A stretch of 64,000 bases of DNA from Mucilaginibacter frigoritolerans (GTDB lineage: Bacteria; Bacteroidota; Bacteroidia; Sphingobacteriales; Sphingobacteriaceae): NCBI RefSeq assembly GCF_007830615.1, contig NZ_VLLI01000007.1:186001-250000 (forward strand), read 5' to 3'. This document shows, piece by piece, positions 40,199 through 49,842 of this stretch; position 1 is the stretch's first letter, and every line of letters starts with the position of its first letter. The translations under genes and the position numbers were made by a program. Under the pieces are notes generated by a model. The model was not told the origin of the DNA. It saw nothing but the letters and a program-made list of their open reading frames with translations, and did not search any database.

Positions 40199-41839
40199 AT
40201 GAATAAACTACGCAACTACACCTTAAGCTCCATATTATGCGGGGCATTGTTCTTTAGTCTGAATGCTTCCGGGCAGGAAATACCGAAAACGGAACCCGAT
40301 CCACCGAAAACCTGGCACCAAATGGATCTAAAAACAGATGGCTTTTATGGCATCAGCTTAAATCAGGCCTACTTATTTTTGAAAGGAAAGAAAAGCAAAA
40401 CAGTTGTTGTTACCACTATTGACAGTGGTATTGATACCAACCAAACCGACCTGAAAAGTATTTTATGGGTAAATGCCAAAGAAATTCCGGGTAATGGAAT
40501 TGATGACGATCATGATGGTTTTGTAGATGATGTGCATGGCTGGGACTTTTTAGGCGGAAAGGATGGGAAAGTTGATTTTACCGAAACTACCGAAGAAGTG
40601 AGGCAATACTTTAAGCTGAAAGGCCAATACGAAAATGTAACCACGGCCCCTGCAGGTAAAGAAAAAGAATTTGCTTTTTGGCAAAGTGTAAAGGCTAATT
40701 ACGACTCAACCTATACCAAAGCTCAGGCTGAAATTAAAGATTTATCTAACGAAGTAAATGTACTTTCGATTACCAATGGTTATGTCAAAAGAGAGCTGAA
40801 ACTGGGCTCTGATCAAACTTTTAATCAGAAGGATCTGGATAGGATTACCACAGCCAATGATACCATAGTCCAGAGTAAAGCAGTATGGCAATCGGTTTTT
40901 GCACAGATTGGCGGTGGCACCGACAATGCTAAAATATTGAAGGACATTACCGAATATTACGCCAAACAAAACAACAGTATTAACCCTGATCTGGATGCCC
41001 GTGCAAAAATCGTTGGCGATGATCCGGATGTGAACGATGGCAAACCTTATGGTAACAACGTAATTAAAACACCCGATGCATCACACGGTACAGGTGTAGC
41101 AGGGCTGATAGGCGCTGTGCGTAACAATGGCTACGGAATTGATGGTGTTGCAGATAATGTGCGCATAATGTCGATAAAAGCGGTGCCTAATGGCGATGAA
41201 TATGATAAGGATATTGCCAATGCCATCCATTTCGCGGTTGATCACGGTGCTAAAGTGGTTAATATGAGCTTTGGCAAAAAGGTATCACCGCATAAAGACT
41301 GGGTTGACGAAGCTTTTAAATATGCCGCCGCGCACGATGTTTTGCTGGTAATGGCATCAGGCAATGATAACCAGGATGTTGACAAAACACCACAGTTCCC
41401 TAATGATACTTATTTAGACGGAACCACCACTGATAATGTGATCAGCGTTGGTGCTTCTGGTCCAAAGCTGGATGAAAAACTGGCTGCTGAATTTAGCAAC
41501 TACGGTAAAAACAATGTAGATATTTTTGCGCCCGGCGTAAAAGTTACGTCTATTGATGAAGATGCTGAATTTAATACTGCCGATGGTACCAGCTTTTCAT
41601 CGCCAATAGTGGCTGGTATTGCTGCGCTGATTTTGGAATATTATCCGGAACTAAGCGCCAGCCAGGTAAAACATGCCATTTTAGAATCAGCCACGCCATT
41701 AACGGGTACTATGGTTTTAAAGCCAGGTTCAAAAACCGAAAAAGTTGATTTTACAACCCTTTCAAAAACCGGTGGTATTGTAAATGCCTACAAGGCATTG
41801 CAAATAGCCTCGAAAATGAAGGGGGAGAGAAAGGAATAG
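40199..41839 (+). CDS. Subtilisin-like serine protease (S8), exported
   Basis: Secreted peptidase of 546 residues with a signal peptide ending NASGQ. The catalytic triad is readable: Asp in VTTIDSGID (near 75), His in HGTGVAGLIGA (near 295) and Ser in GTSFSSPIVAG (near 465). Asp and His, about 30-40 residues apart in classical subtilisins, are about 220 apart here because of an inserted, Lys- and Asp-rich helical region (about 110-280). There is no obvious C-terminal sorting domain. The leader consists of the AATCAACC repeat, leaving little room for a normal promoter; transcription may come from the ALDH gene. Confidence 0.92.
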   Translation: MNKLRNYTLSSILCGALFFSLNASGQEIPKTEPDPPKTWHQMDLKTDGFYGISLNQAYLFLKGKKSKTVVVTTIDSGIDTNQTDLKSILWVNAKEIPGNGIDDDHDGFVDDVHGWDFLGGKDGKVDFTETTEEVRQYFKLKGQYENVTTAPAGKEKEFAFWQSVKANYDSTYTKAQAEIKDLSNEVNVLSITNGYVKRELKLGSDQTFNQKDLDRITTANDTIVQSKAVWQSVFAQIGGGTDNAKILKDITEYYAKQNNSINPDLDARAKIVGDDPDVNDGKPYGNNVIKTPDASHGTGVAGLIGAVRNNGYGIDGVADNVRIMSIKAVPNGDEYDKDIANAIHFAVDHGAKVVNMSFGKKVSPHKDWVDEAFKYAAAHDVLLVMASGNDNQDVDKTPQFPNDTYLDGTTTDNVISVGASGPKLDEKLAAEFSNYGKNNVDIFAPGVKVTSIDEDAEFNTADGTSFSSPIVAGIAALILEYYPELSASQVKHAILESATPLTGTMVLKPGSKTEKVDFTTLSKTGGIVNAYKALQIASKMKGERKE

Positions 41840-41865
41840 TTAGCAGTGGGCGATATGCAGTTGAA

Positions 41866-41900
41866 AAAGAAAGCGGAGATTTTTGATCCCCGCTTTCTTT
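41866..41900. terminator. Bidirectional terminator between convergent genes
   Basis: AAAGAAAGCGG at 41866-41876 pairs exactly with CCGCTTTCTTT at 41890-41900, with further inner pairing GAT/ATC. It serves the subtilase gene on plus and the DUF4153 gene on minus. Confidence 0.85.
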
Positions 41901-41906
41901 GTTTAG

Positions 41907-43784
41907 TTACTTTAATGTGCTGATTAAATATATCCCGTCAACTTGTCCAATATTGATTTGGTCTGCAACACTAAAATGCAAATTTTTTATCTGCAAGGTT
42001 ACTTTAAAGAATTTAGTTTGTTTTGTAAAAGCCAGCGTTTGATTAGGTAATTTGAAAGTTCTATCATAAATATCTTTATCGTTTTGTTTTTGTTTATTAG
42101 CAAACAACTTTAAGCTATCTGCAATAGCTATAATATCAAATGATACCGTTTCATTATTTATATAAAGCGTATAAACATTATCGGCTCTTACATTTTGTTT
42201 TACCTTCATATTATCCTCCACCATATAAGGAGTAGTTGAGGGATCTGTAACCATATAATCTAGGCTTAATACATAGTCAACTCCTTTTGTTGATAGCATT
42301 TGGTTTTCAGCTTCGAATGAATAATTAGTTACTCCTGGTAATGAACCATTTTTAAACTTACTTAGGCCCAGGTAGTCTGTAACCCAATCTATTTCTTCGT
42401 TTTTTAATTCATACTCATTTATATAGGTGCGCTTTCTTTTTGTGGAGTGGTTTGTGGTATCGAGCTTTTTGTTTAAAGAGTCAATAACTTTACTGATATC
42501 CTTATCTAAAACAGGCTGCAGGCCTGAAATTTCATTGTCATAAACAAAATAATTTAATTTACCAATGGCCTCCTCCGCGTCTTTACTATTTAACTTGGCT
42601 TTGCTTAAAGATGAGAATTTGCCGTTGTTATAGGCGCCATATTTTTTAAAAATACCAGTCAATTTGTGACGCTGCGAATATTGGGAAACTGAAATAGCAC
42701 TTTGCGGACCATAAACAGTTAACATAGTTATGACGCATAGCGAAAGGGGAATAATTTTGATGTTTTGCTTTCGCGATAGCAAGAAATAAATAGTGATAAA
42801 AAGTAACCACGCTGCCAGTACAATTAAGAAATAACGCCATGATGTTATTCCATAAGGGATAATTCGACTAAATACTGCCAGGAAAAGTAATATCAGTAGC
42901 GGAATCAATAAAAAGTAAAAACTGCGGGCATAGGTCTTTATCCATTTGTTTTCTTCCTGATTCCGCAGGGGGTAGATCAATAATATGGATAGTATGCCGA
43001 AAACAGCATAGCCTAAAATAAGATTCGATACCAGGCCTTTCGGGAGACTCCACAGAATTAAGATTTTCGCTTCATAAGCCAGCAGAATTATAACGTATAC
43101 AGAGGCTAAAGGGATAAGCACATATTGCGTAAAAACTTTCAATCCTTTTGGATAAGAATTATCCTCATCCAGTTTTGCAGTATTTGAAGGTACACCTGCG
43201 AGGAAAAAGATGGTATTAAAGACACCCGCTATCCATGCAAAAAGTATTCCGTACAACTTGTAATCAATGTGCAGGCTGAATAAAAAGTTACTGGCAGATA
43301 ATGCTGCGGCAAGTCCAAGATATAATACTACGCTATAAAGCATGCTAGCTAAAAAACGTAAAAACAACGTTTTATTAAACTGCCAGAAACCCTGAATATG
43401 CCCTTTTGCTGTAAAGGCTGCAAAAGCCACTAAAAGGTGGAATGCAAGACTTAACAAAAAGAAACGGATAGTATCGATAGTTCTTAATTGTGGGTGAAAG
43501 GTAAATAGGATACATCCGGCGACTAAGGCTGTAATAAGTCTGGCCAGCAGCTGCTTTTTTGAGCCTTTGCTTTCAACAAACAAAGTTACCGCAAGACTTA
43601 AAAGTAGCCCCAAATTAGCTGTCATTATTATTTTAGTGTAAAATGAATATGACAATTGTTCGTCACTGTTTATGTAAATTGTAGCTGCAATAGTGCCGGT
43701 AAGTGCAAATAAACTTTCAAACGGAAACCGTTTAAAGGTATTTACTGCATTATCAGTTAAGTTTTTTATTGATGGGAATTTCAT
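41907..43784 (-). CDS. DUF4153 domain membrane protein
   Basis: Integral membrane protein of 625 residues with about ten to twelve hydrophobic segments in residues 15-370, followed by a soluble C-terminal part of about 240 residues rich in Lys, Asn and Tyr. The membrane half matches DUF4153 (the AGVFNTIFFLAGVP and KVFTQYVLIPLASVYVIILLAYEAKILI region). Function is unknown. The ATG at 43784 is divergent from pdhB. Confidence 0.88.
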   Translation of the reverse strand: MKFPSIKNLTDNAVNTFKRFPFESLFALTGTIAATIYINSDEQLSYSFYTKIIMTANLGLLLSLAVTLFVESKGSKKQLLARLITALVAGCILFTFHPQLRTIDTIRFFLLSLAFHLLVAFAAFTAKGHIQGFWQFNKTLFLRFLASMLYSVVLYLGLAAALSASNFLFSLHIDYKLYGILFAWIAGVFNTIFFLAGVPSNTAKLDEDNSYPKGLKVFTQYVLIPLASVYVIILLAYEAKILILWSLPKGLVSNLILGYAVFGILSILLIYPLRNQEENKWIKTYARSFYFLLIPLLILLFLAVFSRIIPYGITSWRYFLIVLAAWLLFITIYFLLSRKQNIKIIPLSLCVITMLTVYGPQSAISVSQYSQRHKLTGIFKKYGAYNNGKFSSLSKAKLNSKDAEEAIGKLNYFVYDNEISGLQPVLDKDISKVIDSLNKKLDTTNHSTKRKRTYINEYELKNEEIDWVTDYLGLSKFKNGSLPGVTNYSFEAENQMLSTKGVDYVLSLDYMVTDPSTTPYMVEDNMKVKQNVRADNVYTLYINNETVSFDIIAIADSLKLFANKQKQNDKDIYDRTFKLPNQTLAFTKQTKFFKVTLQIKNLHFSVADQINIGQVDGIYLISTLK

Positions 43785-43872
43785 TTGTGATGGGTTGGAG
43801 GTTTAAATGTATTAAACTTTTGTAAAATATTTATCTTTAATGGTATAAAACAGAACTCTTACTCTGGGGGAA

Positions 43873-43902
43873 TTGCAAATCACACATTAGTGATTATATT
43901 TG
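43873..43902 (+). promoter_or_regulatory. Bacteroidota-type promoter of pdhB
   Basis: TTG at 43873-43875, a spacer of 19 nt and TATATTTG at 43895-43902 match the TTTG/TAnnTTTG consensus closely. The start codon is at 43933, giving a leader of about 25 nt. Confidence 0.78.
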
Positions 43903-43932
43903 CGTTCGCAAAAAATAGCATTTAACAACACA

Positions 43933-44916
43933 ATGAGAGAAATACAGTTCAGGGAAGCGCTTCGTGAAGCAATGTCCGAAGAAATGCGCAAGGATGATAA
44001 GATATACCTTATGGGCGAAGAAGTTGCCCAGTACAATGGTGCCTACAAAGTAAGTCAGGGTATGCTTGATGAGTTTGGCGAGAAACGTGTAATTGATACT
44101 CCTATCTCTGAAGCTGGTTTTGCCGGTATCGGTATCGGTTCGGCTATGAATGGTTTACGCCCTATTATTGAGTTCATGACCTTTAACTTCTCGTTAGTGG
44201 CTATTGACCAAATTATTAATGGTGCAGCTAAAATCATGTCGATGAGCGGCGGACAGTTTTCTGTTCCTATCGTTTTCCGTGGCCCAACCGGTAATGCAGG
44301 TATGTTAAGCTCTCAGCACAGCCAGTGTTTTGAAAACTGGTATGCTAACTGCCCGGGCTTAAAAGTGATTGTTCCATCAAATCCATATGATGCAAAAGGT
44401 TTATTAAAATCAGCCATTATTGATCCTGATCCGGTTATTTTTATGGAATCAGAATTAATGTACGGCGATAAAGGTGAAGTGCCTGAAGAGACTTACTATA
44501 TTGAAATTGGTAAAGCTAAAGTTGTTAAAGAAGGTACCGATGTAACTTTGGTAGGCTTTGGTAAAATAATGAAAGTGGTTATTGCTGCTGCTGCCGAACT
44601 TGAAAAAGAAGGCATCAGTGCAGAAGTGATCGACTTACGTACCGTTCGTCCTATTGATTATGATACCGTTATCAGCTCTGTTAAAAAAACAAACCGTTTG
44701 GTAATTGTTGAAGAAAGCTGGCCATTAGGTTCTATCGCTACTGAAGTTGCCTTTAAGGTACAGAAAGATGCATTTGATTATTTAGATGCTCCGGTATTAC
44801 GTATTATGGGTGGTGATGTTCCATTGCCTTATGCTCCTACATTGATACAAGAATATCTTCCAAATCCTGAGCGTGTTATTAAAGCCGTTAAGGAAGTAAT
44901 GTACGTAGCTAAATAA
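43933..44916 (+). CDS. pdhB: Pyruvate dehydrogenase E1 component beta subunit
   Basis: Beta chain of the thiamine-diphosphate-dependent E1 enzyme that decarboxylates pyruvate and loads acetyl groups on lipoyl-E2, 327 residues. Features: REALREAMSEEMRKDDKIYLMGEEVAQYNGAYKVSQGM (Glu activating ThDP), DTPISEAGFAGIGIGSAMNGLRPI, FRGPTGNAGMLSSQHSQCFENWYANCPGLKV and DLRTVRPIDYDTV. ATG at 43933 gives the usual MREIQFREAL start; an upstream in-frame codon at 43900 lies within the promoter. The alpha subunit and E2 are not adjacent, as is common in this group. A terminator follows at 44967-44994. Confidence 0.95.
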   Translation: MREIQFREALREAMSEEMRKDDKIYLMGEEVAQYNGAYKVSQGMLDEFGEKRVIDTPISEAGFAGIGIGSAMNGLRPIIEFMTFNFSLVAIDQIINGAAKIMSMSGGQFSVPIVFRGPTGNAGMLSSQHSQCFENWYANCPGLKVIVPSNPYDAKGLLKSAIIDPDPVIFMESELMYGDKGEVPEETYYIEIGKAKVVKEGTDVTLVGFGKIMKVVIAAAAELEKEGISAEVIDLRTVRPIDYDTVISSVKKTNRLVIVEESWPLGSIATEVAFKVQKDAFDYLDAPVLRIMGGDVPLPYAPTLIQEYLPNPERVIKAVKEVMYVAK

Positions 44917-44966
44917 GCTGATTAAATTTAATTTTGAGGTTAATAATCTCAAACAAATAATAGAAG

Positions 44967-44994
44967 GCCTGCTAATTAATTAGCGGGCTTTTTT
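44967..44994 (+). terminator. Intrinsic terminator of pdhB
   Basis: GCCTGCTAA pairs with TTAGCGGGC (one G-U) around a tetraloop, directly followed by six T at 44989-44994. Confidence 0.88.
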
Positions 44995-45065
44995 ATTAAA
45001 CACACCAGAAAAAATGGAAGTAGCAAAAATAGATTAGTGCAACGGTAACTTTTTAAACAGCCCAA

Positions 45066-45097
45066 CGCCCATTCAAGTGTCCACACTTGAACAGGCG
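45066..45097. repeat. Imperfect palindrome
   Basis: CGCC-CA-TTCAAGTG-TCCA-CACTTGAA-CA-GGCG. An 8-bp inner stem (45072-45079 with 45084-45091) and a 4-bp outer stem are separated by a symmetric CA/CA internal loop. It could be an operator, a hairpin or a repeat remnant; no evidence decides. Confidence 0.6.
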
Positions 45098-45222
45098 GAG
45101 AGGAAAGGTAAAGAAAACCCTACTCGCTTTCCATTCTTTACAAATCAATAATCAAACTCAATTGTTTTCTTGCTATTATTACGGTTTGAAAGTATTGAGC
45201 TGTGAGTAACCGGGATTATTGT

Positions 45223-45250
45223 CTCAATGCTCATATCTCAATTCTCATAT
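45223..45250. repeat. CTCATAT-type 7-nt-pitch repeat
   Basis: Four exact-pitch heptads, CTCAATG, CTCATAT, CTCAATT and CTCATAT, lie immediately upstream of aroE. A looser inverted copy (TATTGAGCTGTGAG) precedes it at about 45193-45206. Confidence 0.78.
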
Positions 45251-45260
45251 CTAAAAAAGA

Positions 45261-46061
45261 ATGAAACAATACGGACTAATAGGCTACCCGCTTTCGCACT
45301 CCTTTTCAAAAAAATACTTTACTGATAAGTTTGAAAGGGAATTGATCCCGGCTTCTGAATATAACATTTATCCTTTAGAGCATATCAGCGGGCTACCTGC
45401 GCTGTTAAAGGCCAATCCTGATCTTTGCGGACTAAATGTAACCATCCCGCATAAAATAAGCGTGCTGAAATACCTGGATTGGATTGAGCCTGATGCTAAA
45501 TCTGCCGGCGCGGTTAATTGTATCCGCATTACATCCGAAAGTCCGGTAGAAGCTGCATTTTCGGGCGAGATTGGCGTAAAGGGCCATGATTTCCGGCTGG
45601 AAGGTTTTAATACCGATATTTACGGTTTTGAAATGTCATTAAGGCCCTTATTGAAGGATTATCATGACAAGGCTTTGGTTTTAGGCGATGGCGGTGCTGC
45701 CCGGGCCGTAAAATGTGTATTGGAAAGTTTGGGTATCGATTTTAAAGTGGTTACCCGCAAACCGCTTGGCAATAATTTACTTTTTAAGGATTTAAAGCCG
45801 CACCATATCAAAACCCACCCCTTGATAATTAATACTACACCGCTGGGAACATCGCCAAATGTGGATGAATACCCGCCCATACCGTATGAGGCTATTACGG
45901 ATCAGCATTTGCTTTATGATCTGATTTACAATCCCGAAAAAACCTTGTTTTTAAAAAAAGGAGAAGAAAAAGGAGCCATTATAAAAAACGGACATGAAAT
46001 GTTAATATTGCAGGCAGAAAAAGGTTGGGAAATATGGACCGAAAAAGCAAAACATCCATGA
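45261..46061 (+). CDS. aroE: Shikimate dehydrogenase
   Basis: NADPH-dependent enzyme of the shikimate pathway, reducing 3-dehydroshikimate to shikimate; 266 residues. Features: GYPLSHSFSKKYF (substrate Ser), GLNVTIPHK with catalytic Lys, AGAVNCIRI, GFNTDIYGF with the conserved Asp, VLGDGGAARAV (nucleotide loop) and NTTPLGTSPN. The loop lacks the usual NRT and reads VTRKPLG, still compatible with NADPH. The stop overlaps the start of gldD as ATGA. Confidence 0.94.
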   Translation: MKQYGLIGYPLSHSFSKKYFTDKFERELIPASEYNIYPLEHISGLPALLKANPDLCGLNVTIPHKISVLKYLDWIEPDAKSAGAVNCIRITSESPVEAAFSGEIGVKGHDFRLEGFNTDIYGFEMSLRPLLKDYHDKALVLGDGGAARAVKCVLESLGIDFKVVTRKPLGNNLLFKDLKPHHIKTHPLIINTTPLGTSPNVDEYPPIPYEAITDQHLLYDLIYNPEKTLFLKKGEEKGAIIKNGHEMLILQAEKGWEIWTEKAKHP

Positions 46062-46636
46062 AATATTTAGGAATACTGGTATTAGCTCTTTTGCTTTTTG
46101 CCTCATGCAGTGGTAATCATGATTATGCACCCAAGCCAAGGGGCTTTTACCGCATTGTTTTCCCCAAAAAAGATTATCAGCAATATGTAGCTTCTGCTCC
46201 TTTCACATTTGTGTATCCAAAATACGCATATATTGAACCGGATAAAAAGCCGGATGCAAAACCATATTGGCTCAACATGCAATTTCCGCAATTTAACGGA
46301 ACACTGCACTTAAGTTACGAACACGTACTTTCTCAAAAAGAATTTGATGAATTAATAGAAGATGCCCACAAACTAAGCTTTAAACATACAGTCAAGGCCA
46401 GCTCTATTGACCAGGGTGTTATCTATTATCCGGACAGAAAAATTTATGGTATTTATTACACCATTGATGGCAATGCGGCTTCATCAATCCAATTTTATTT
46501 AACAGACAGTACCAGAAATTACATCCGCGGAGCACTGTATTTTAATAACGAACCCCGCCTCGATTCCATTCAGCCTGTACTCACCTTTGTAAAAAAGGAT
46601 GTAGATATATTGATCAAAAGCTTCAGGTGGAAGTAG
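46058..46636 (+). CDS. gldD: Gliding motility lipoprotein GldD
   Basis: Lipoprotein of 192 residues associated with the gliding/type IX secretion machinery of Bacteroidota. The signal MKYLGILVLALLLFASC ends in a lipobox Cys at 17, followed by the family signature YAPKPRGFYRIVFPKKDYQQY and the DRKIYGIYYTIDGNAASSIQFYLTDS region. The start at 46058 forms a 4-nt ATGA overlap with aroE; an upstream TTG (46025) extension has no signal character. Other gld genes are not in the window. Confidence 0.93.
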   Translation: MKYLGILVLALLLFASCSGNHDYAPKPRGFYRIVFPKKDYQQYVASAPFTFVYPKYAYIEPDKKPDAKPYWLNMQFPQFNGTLHLSYEHVLSQKEFDELIEDAHKLSFKHTVKASSIDQGVIYYPDRKIYGIYYTIDGNAASSIQFYLTDSTRNYIRGALYFNNEPRLDSIQPVLTFVKKDVDILIKSFRWK

Positions 46637-46644
46637 AGCATTAG

Positions 46645-46672
46645 TTCATAGTGGATGGTTGATAGTTCATAG
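46645..46672. repeat. TTCATAG-type 7-nt-pitch repeat
   Basis: Four heptads, TTCATAG, TGGATGG, TTGATAG and TTCATAG, start 8 nt past the gldD stop. Same period as the other heptad loci. Confidence 0.75.
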
Positions 46673-46754
46673 CCGGAATGGTTGGGGATGTGCTTTTGGG
46701 GTAGAATAAATTGGGGTTGCAGATATTCAGGTTAATACCAAAATCTTATAAATA

Positions 46755-48338
46755 ATGGCTTATATAAAAAGAGGCTTATATTTCCTTTTTATGCTTTTGT
46801 GTGGTTTGTCTGTTAAGGCGCAGACTCAACTGGCTTCCATCGATGTTCAGCATTATACTTTTGCTATCCGTTTAAGCGATCAGAACGATACTATTAAGGG
46901 GAAAGCTGCGGTCACTGTTAAGTTTTTAAAAAGTTCAAACACCTTTCAGCTTAACCTGGTTAAAACCAAAAGCGATGGCAACGGAATGCTGGTTTCAACA
47001 ATAAAAGAAAATGGTAAAAATATCTCTTTTGTGCAGGATAGTAATGTGGTAAATATCAATACCGTAGCCAAAACTAACAGTCTGCATACTTATACTATTA
47101 CTTACCAGGGCATTCCGGCTGATGGATTGATTATATCAACCAATCAATATGGTCACCGCACTTTTTTTGGCGACAACTGGCCCAACCGCGCCCACAATTG
47201 GGTGCCCTGCGCCGATTACCCGGCAGATAAGGCTACTGTCGACTTTGAAGTTACCGCGCCAGATCATTATCAGGTAGTATCAAACGGATTAAAGGTTGAA
47301 GAAAAGAACATTCAGGGCAATTTAAAATACACCCACTGGAAAGAAGCTGTCCCCCTGCCAACCAAAGTAATGGTTATTGGCGTGGCTGAGTTCGCTATTG
47401 ATCAGCCTGGAAATGTTGGCCAGATCCCGGTTTATACTTATGTTTTCCCGGAGAGTAAAGAAGCAGGCTTTAAGAGCTATGCTGTAGCAAAAGATATTCT
47501 TCCATTTTACATCAAAAATGTGGGGCCTTATGCTTACGAGAAATTAGCCAATGTACAGTCAAAAACCATATTTGGCGGCATGGAAAATGCCGGTGCTATT
47601 TTCTATTTTGAAAATTCAGTAACCAGCAAAGGTATTGAAGAACTAATGGCACATGAAATTGCTCACCAGTGGTTTGGCGATGGCGCCAGCGAGAAAAGCT
47701 TTGCTCACCTGTGGCTTAGTGAAGGCTTTGCCACCTATATGACTAACCTCTACCTCGAAAATAAATACGGTACCGACACTTTAAAAAAACGTGAAAAAGC
47801 TGACAGGGTAACCGTATTAAAATTTGAGAAAAGAAGATTGACACCTGTTGTTGATACTGCTGTAAAAGACAACTACATGCAGTTACTTAACGCCAACAGC
47901 TACCAAAAAGGAGGCTGGGTATTGCACATGTTAAGGCGCAAACTGGGCGATGATATTTTTTGGAAAGGCATCCGTAACTACTACGCCCAATACAATGGCA
48001 GCAATGCCAATACCGATGATTTGCGCCGGGTGATGGAGCAGACTAGCGGGCAAAATCTGGAGCAATTTTTTAAACAATGGCTTTATACGGCAGGTCACCC
48101 TAAATTAGATGTCACCTGGAAATATGATGCTGATAAGGGTATCATCAACGTTAATATTGTCCAAAACCAGAATGTGCTTTATGAATTTCCACTTCAAATA
48201 GCCATTAATGGCCAATTGCAAACCATCAGCGTAAAAGATAAATACACCATGGTACAGTTCCCATCATCAACCAACCCGGTGGTAGTTGTGGATCCCGATA
48301 TTAATTTACTCGCCGAATACGGCATAAATCAGCTTTAA
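46755..48338 (+). CDS. M1 family metallopeptidase, exported
   Basis: Zinc aminopeptidase of 527 residues with a signal peptide ending SVKAQ. The substrate motif GGMENAGAIFYF is at about 275. The zinc site HEIAH (His300, Glu301, His304) is followed by Glu323 in LSEGFATY. The N-terminal beta domain is typical of M1 (VQHYTFAIRLSDQNDTIKGKAAV). It lacks the large helical C-domain of PepN, so it is a short form. It probably trims peptides in the periplasm. Confidence 0.93.
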   Translation: MAYIKRGLYFLFMLLCGLSVKAQTQLASIDVQHYTFAIRLSDQNDTIKGKAAVTVKFLKSSNTFQLNLVKTKSDGNGMLVSTIKENGKNISFVQDSNVVNINTVAKTNSLHTYTITYQGIPADGLIISTNQYGHRTFFGDNWPNRAHNWVPCADYPADKATVDFEVTAPDHYQVVSNGLKVEEKNIQGNLKYTHWKEAVPLPTKVMVIGVAEFAIDQPGNVGQIPVYTYVFPESKEAGFKSYAVAKDILPFYIKNVGPYAYEKLANVQSKTIFGGMENAGAIFYFENSVTSKGIEELMAHEIAHQWFGDGASEKSFAHLWLSEGFATYMTNLYLENKYGTDTLKKREKADRVTVLKFEKRRLTPVVDTAVKDNYMQLLNANSYQKGGWVLHMLRRKLGDDIFWKGIRNYYAQYNGSNANTDDLRRVMEQTSGQNLEQFFKQWLYTAGHPKLDVTWKYDADKGIINVNIVQNQNVLYEFPLQIAINGQLQTISVKDKYTMVQFPSSTNPVVVVDPDINLLAEYGINQL

Positions 48339-48505
48339 CCTTCCAAAGAGGAAAGTGGCTCATTCTCTTTACACATGGATGAATTAATATTGTTCAAAAA
48401 TGCGTACTTTTGTAGGCTTTTTGTATAACCGGGATTTGCCTTTTACCTTAATATTTGTTTTTATAAAAGCGGATCGCAGTTTGCAATAAATTTTCAATTG
48501 ATAAT

Positions 48506-49579
48506 ATGTTAGAGAAATTAGAGGCGATATATAAACGCTGGAAAGATGTAGAAAATGAGTTGAGCAGCCCTGATGCCATGGCTGACATGAAACGTTTTGC
48601 CCAGCTTAATAAAGAATATAAGGATTTGGCTAAGGTTGTGGATCAGTATAATATCTACCGCAACATTATGAGCAATATCGATAGCAATAAACAGATATTA
48701 GCTACCGAAAAGGATGAAGAGTTTCGCGAAATGGCCAAAGGTGAGTTGGATGAGCTTTTGGGCCAACAGGAAGAGATGGAAGAAACCATCCGTCTGATGC
48801 TGATCCCTAAAGATCCTGAAGATTCTAAAAATGCCATTATTGAAATTCGCGGTGGTACCGGTGGTGATGAAGCTGCACTTTTTGCAGGCGATTTATACCG
48901 TATGTACATGCGCTATTGTGAAAGACGCGGCTGGAAAACCGAGCTGGTTGATTATACTGAAGGTACATCAGGCGGTTATAAAGAAATTGTATTTAACGTA
49001 AATGCAGAAGACGCTTACGGTAATTTAAAATATGAATCGGGTGTGCACCGTGTACAACGTGTACCCGATACAGAAACCCAGGGCCGTGTACATACCTCTG
49101 CAGCAACCGTAGTGGTATTACCTGAAGTGGATGAATTTGATATTGATTTACAAGTAAGCGATATCCGCAAAGATTTATTCTGCGCATCGGGTCCGGGTGG
49201 TCAGTCGGTAAATACCACTTATTCTGCTGTAAGGTTAACACACTTACCTACAGGTATTGTTGCCCAGTGTCAGGATCAAAAATCACAGTTAAAAAACTAC
49301 GATAAAGCGTTGCAGGTATTACGTTCAAGGGTTTACGAAATGGAGCTGCAAAAGCACCTGGAAATAACCTCTAAAAAACGCAAAACCATGGTTTCAACAG
49401 GCGACCGTTCTGCTAAGGTACGTACCTATAATTACCCTCAAGGACGTTTAACCGAGCACCGTATCGGCTTAACTATTTATAACCTGCCAGGTGTAATGAA
49501 TGGCGATTTACAGGATATTATGGAAGCGCTACAGTTTGCAGAAAATGCGGAAAAATTAAAAGAAGGCACTGTTGCTTAA
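48506..49579 (+). CDS. prfA: Peptide chain release factor 1
   Basis: Class I release factor of 357 residues for UAA/UAG stops. The GGQ motif is in [16 protein letters not shown] (near 232). The stop-codon recognition loop lies in the [16 protein letters not shown]...[19 protein letters not shown] region. N-terminal coiled helices and the C-terminal helix [15 protein letters not shown] are standard. A possible -7 element TACTTTTG is at 48405-48412, without a good -33 match. Followed by a terminator hairpin. Confidence 0.96.
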   Translation: MLEKLEAIYKRWKDVENELSSPDAMADMKRFAQLNKEYKDLAKVVDQYNIYRNIMSNIDSNKQILATEKDEEFREMAKGELDELLGQQEEMEETIRLMLIPKDPEDSKNAIIEIRGGTGGDEAALFAGDLYRMYMRYCERRGWKTELVDYTEGTSGGYKEIVFNVNAEDAYGNLKYESGVHRVQRVPDTETQGRVHTSAATVVVLPEVDEFDIDLQVSDIRKDLFCASGPGGQSVNTTYSAVRLTHLPTGIVAQCQDQKSQLKNYDKALQVLRSRVYEMELQKHLEITSKKRKTMVSTGDRSAKVRTYNYPQGRLTEHRIGLTIYNLPGVMNGDLQDIMEALQFAENAEKLKEGTVA

Positions 49580-49608
49580 TAAGCATCATATAAAATTTAT
49601 ATAATCTC

Positions 49609-49637
49609 AGCCTCTTTAGCAATATGTTAAAGAGGCT
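49609..49637 (+). terminator. Intrinsic terminator of prfA
   Basis: AGCCTCTTTA at 49609-49618 pairs exactly with TAAAGAGGCT at 49628-49637 around a 9-nt loop, followed by GTTATATTTT. Confidence 0.85.
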
Positions 49638-49842
49638 GTTATATTTTCAAGTGATCCTGTTAATTATAAGGTTAGTGTCATATAAACACTTATCAGGCTT
49701 TTTACATTTATAAAACCCCCCTTTTCATCTTAATTTCATAAAGCCCCTATACTTTAGTATCGTACAGTAACAACTCTCTCTTTCCCCTAAATAGTTAAGT
49801 TGTATTGTGAAAGAATACATTATCGTATAAAACGTTGAGCTT

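Larger units (their letters stand above)
44917..45260. other. Gene-free stretch between pdhB and aroE
   Basis: Contains the pdhB terminator (44967-44994), an imperfect palindrome (45066-45097), a short 8-bp inverted repeat GTAAAGAA/TTCTTTAC around 45107-45160 and the CTCATAT heptad block (45223-45250) 10 nt before the aroE start. No credible coding frame. Confidence 0.65.

Noticed and set aside
43861..44916. Thiamine link between pdhB, the PoxB-like gene and the thiamine operon
   Set aside because: They use the same cofactor, but they are tens of kilobases apart with separate promoters; proximity is no evidence.
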